Positions 61,381 through 64,000 of a stretch of 64,000 nt of DNA are shown here, in pieces. Location of the stretch: assembly GCF_002078875.1 (NCBI RefSeq), contig NC_034421.1:7462365-7526364 (forward strand), in the 5' to 3' direction. Position 1 is the stretch's first letter. Every line of letters begins with the position of its first letter. Made by a program: the position numbers and the translations under genes. The stretch is from Numida meleagris. Lineage: Eukaryota > Chordata > Aves > Galliformes > Numididae. Below the pieces are notes generated by a model. The model saw nothing but the letters and a program-made list of their open reading frames with translations. It did no database searches and was not told where the DNA came from.

Positions 61381-61975
61381 TATCCCCCTAGGCAATAATA
61401 CCAGTGAATGTTACTCTTGCATTGTCAGAATTACACATGCATGTGCCTTGATTAATAATAAATAAGCTCAGATAATCTCAAACAAGATTATGTCAGCACT
61501 TGTAGGGATGGAAGGTATCACCCCTCTTCACAAAGCTCACAGGTTGCATTTTGGAACACCGAGAGTGTTGAAGGAAAAGGCATTGCTGAAGCTTTAGCAG
61601 TGAATTTACAGGCAACTGAAATACTTTTCCCAAGAGGTGTAGACTGCGAGACACTTTTTGAAATCAATTGATAACAAGAGAAAAGGCTCAAAATAAAGCA
61701 TGGGTCTCTCCATACTTCTAGTCCCCTGTTCAGAAGCACAAACACACAGATGCTCGCACGGATTCAAAACGAGAGTTGGTTAGACATACAAAGTCATGCT
61801 GTATGCTCAGAAATGCTGATAGTTGTTACCCCAGGAAACAAAACATTCCATCAAAGCTCCTGAAGCTTCTATCTACATCTTTTACCAGTTCCTATCATAT
61901 CAGTTCTGCAGTGCACTTTCTGATTTCCTGGGAGCTGATTTGTGCTGAAGCAAGGAAAAGCTACTCAGCTCCACT
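61381..61975. other. No gene seen
   Basis: Mixed to AT-rich. A minus-strand frame (61518-61745) ends at a possible donor near 61537, but it has no good acceptor and its phase does not fit the candidate gene. Confidence 0.45.
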
Positions 61976-62236
61976 ATGGAAAAGTCAGAACACCTGCACG
62001 GGTTTCACCACAAACACAAATTCCTTCCAGATGTACCAGTGTCTGTGCTGTGCCTTCTTTATGACCTGCCTTCACGGATAACGGCCCTGCTGCAATACCT
62101 GAATTTTGACCCAGCAGAGGATGCTGCTGGTTGGTCATCCCTCACCTCAGCGCTGCCTGCTGAGTGCCCCGAGAGCCCAGATCTTCAATGGCCATTCACT
62201 GTCATGGAATTAAAATCTGATGCATCCCTTCCCTGA
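61976..62236 (+). other. Small open frame (86 codons) with a protein-like translation
   Basis: ATG with G at +4, reading through PVSVLCLLYDLPSRITALLQ and YLNFDPAEDAAGWSSL to a TGA. The composition is protein-like (varied codons, amphipathic leucine-rich segment, acidic segment). There is no domain I know, no splice acceptor close upstream and no poly(A) signal at a sensible distance. It could be a micro-ORF, part of a retrocopy, or chance. Confidence 0.18.
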
Positions 62237-62353
62237 CTTGTCTCTGCTGGGGTTTTGTAACTGCCTCTCATCCCTCTCCCACTGCTCAGTCTTCTTCTCA
62301 GCTCCAGAAGGTGCTGCAGTTTTTATAGTCACAGCCACATTACTTTAATAGAC

Positions 62354-62416
62354 TTAATCCCTCTGGGCCTCTTTTTGATACTGAATTATTAATTCATTAA
62401 TCTGTTTTTCATATTT
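62354..62416 (-). other. Candidate terminal exon encoding a short coiled-coil end
   Basis: On the minus strand an acceptor (GTCTGTGTCTGTTTAG|AAATATG) is followed by 20 codons and TAA. The peptide KYEKQINELIIQYQKEAQRD has the charged/hydrophobic spacing of a coiled-coil end. ATTAAA, a weaker poly(A) signal, follows within 12 nt of the stop. It could be an alternative last exon of the gene whose end lies at 54.8 kb, the end of another gene, or chance, since 20 codons is short. Confidence 0.22.
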
Positions 62417-62436
62417 CTAAACAGACACAGACATTA

Positions 62437-64000
62437 CTGGTGTGAATGATCAATACTGTGTTCCCTCATTCCTTTCCGTTTCCATCATTTTAGAATCCAC
62501 TCTGCTTTCAATCTTGGGTCTTTTTAATAGGATTTGGTTTTGTGAAGAATTTGACACTTCATTAAGGCAACTCTGTGCTAACAGATTTAATAATTCCTAT
62601 CTGCATTGGTCACTTATAACTGATGTTACACATTCAAGTCACTCTTGCATCTGCCTGAAATATATTCCTAGAGGAAAAAGACTTGCCTTTGGGATCTGTG
62701 TTCCTATTGCCACTGAAGACAGTTCCAGAGTACATCAGGGCTAAGACTATGTGCCTTGCCTTCCGCTGCCAGGAGCTTTCTCGTCTCTCCTTTAGGAGAG
62801 AGGTGACGAACCTTGCACATTGACACTAGCTGCAGCCAGCACAGCAGCCCAGCTCAGCCAAAAGTGGAAGAGGTCTTATTGTATAGAGCAGCATTTTAGC
62901 CTAAATCTCCGCAAAAACCTCACTGCAAAGCTATCAAGCCTGAGACACCCTTGGCCAGACACAACCCAGATCCCTTCCAGTTCAGCAATCATATATCTTC
63001 AGGTTAACCTTCAGGGACCCATGTACATTGAAAGAAGGACCCGTTCCCTGCAGTACCAACCAGCTGACTCTGGCACATGGATTCCTGAAGCAAGAGATGT
63101 ATTGCAGAGGCAAGCTGAAACACACTGTCGGTGGAGTCCCCATTCACCTTGCCAGATGACATCCTCACCAACAAGTAGCCCAAATATTGCCAGCTCTCCA
63201 CCACATGACACAGTCTGGCCTGTTTGGTCCTGTTTGCTGTCCACTACAGTCCCTCTGCTGTAATCCAGCTTTCCAGATTCTCCTCAGCTCTGACTCTTCT
63301 CAGGCTGCAGTCTGGTATGCCAGCTGCACCTCCCATCACTGGACTGGCACAAGAGGAGTGATCAAGTGAGCTGACAGGTGTGCAAATCGGCACAGCTTCA
63401 TACAGAGAGGAGCTAGCTGAAGCACCTGTGACCAGAGTTGCCATCTGGTTGTGATGTTCCAGAAAGAAAAAGACAAACTGAAGACAATTATTTACAGTAA
63501 ATGTTTCTATTGTACACAATGATTTGAATACTTTACAGACTTAGAATGTGATGGCACAAAGGAAATCTGAATGAGGAATTAAGAAGCCATTGAGACTGGT
63601 GGAAAATGTTAACCAAAGACTACAAAAATAATAGGAAATGCCAAATGCCCACAAATGTGCTTGCATATATAGGCATATCCCAGGATGCAGAGAGTATAAG
63701 AGAAAGATGCTCTTGTCCTGCTAGAAGCAGCACCAGAAAGAGCCATGAAGTGCCTGGCAAAGCTCAGGATGTTGCTGTCTGCCACCAGAATGGATATAGG
63801 ACAGAGGCACCTATCTAGAGTGGACTTCATAAGGGAAGCATCTTTTTCTGCCAGGCAGTCTAACTCTTGCACAGTTCCCTACCACAATAAATGTCAGTAT
63901 GACTTCTTGCAATTGTAGAAAGCTCCATTTTACCGCTGAACTCTATGACTTTTCTTGAAACCAGCTGTCCTTTCTGTTAGCATTACACACTTTGGTTCAG
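62437..64000. other. No firm gene seen to the window end
   Basis: Open frames on both strands between 62820 and 63520 overlap. A minus-strand donor-like CAAG|GTGAATG near 63156 follows a frame including GGELAIFGLLVGEDVIW, without a clear acceptor. No repeat family is recognised. Confidence 0.4.

Noticed and set aside
63000..63520. Overlapping frames on both strands near the window end
   Set aside because: No acceptor/donor pair fits and no domain is visible; probably chance.
1..64000. tRNA, rRNA, CRISPR arrays, bacterial operons, phage or plasmid genes
   Set aside because: None seen; the CR1 repeats and general organisation mark this as avian nuclear DNA.

Overview
This window is nuclear DNA of a bird, most probably a galliform (chicken-like) one. 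The main evidence is CR1 LINE fragments with the avian 3' end (a '...aggtcccttccaac...' segment running into imperfect 'attctatg' repeats) at 935-1036, 4590-5187, 59529-59630 and, inverted, 59877-59985. There is no bacterial gene organisation, rRNA, tRNA or CRISPR. Open frames are short, overlap on both strands and mostly look like chance stretches in GC-rich DNA. I read the window as intergenic or intronic sequence with few or no complete genes.

The best coding candidate is the 3' end of an unidentified minus-strand gene. A 114-nt internal exon (57520-57633) and a terminal exon (coding part 54814-55012) have good splice signals and matching phase. They lie about 2.5 kb apart, and an AATAAA (54782-54787) follows the stop closely. 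Upstream exons were not found with confidence and may lie beyond 64,000. I do not recognise the protein.

Layout. 1-4,589: no gene, one CR1 tail and one T-rich tract. 4,590-5,640: a long CR1 3' fragment, a possible LTR-type end and a sequence that recurs at 58.55 kb. 5,641-18,168: no firm gene; two plus-strand segments at 12.1 and 13.4 kb look like phase-compatible spliced exons. 18,169-18,264: a 14-bp minisatellite. 18,265-24,700: non-coding, with a small CpG cluster (23.12-23.22 kb) and an AT-rich, homeodomain-motif-rich block. 24.8-30.1 kb: GC-richer, with several splice-bounded segments of uncertain status. 30.1-49.7 kb: mostly non-coding, with AT-rich blocks that look like conserved enhancers, two small tandem duplications, and ancient SINE/LINE relics at 44.2-44.8 and 49.2 kb. 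49.7-64.0 kb: the candidate gene end, CR1 pieces, a MIR-like relic at 61.3 kb and a possible second terminal exon at 62.4 kb.

Perfect POU octamers (ATTTGCAT or its complement) occur at least eight times, against two or three expected by chance. With the AT-rich blocks and a perfect PBX-MEIS site at 60,423 this fits a regulatory landscape of a developmental gene; that is inference. I found no convincing previously undescribed system. The items most worth testing are the minus-strand gene end, the 12-13 kb spliced candidate and the octamer cluster.
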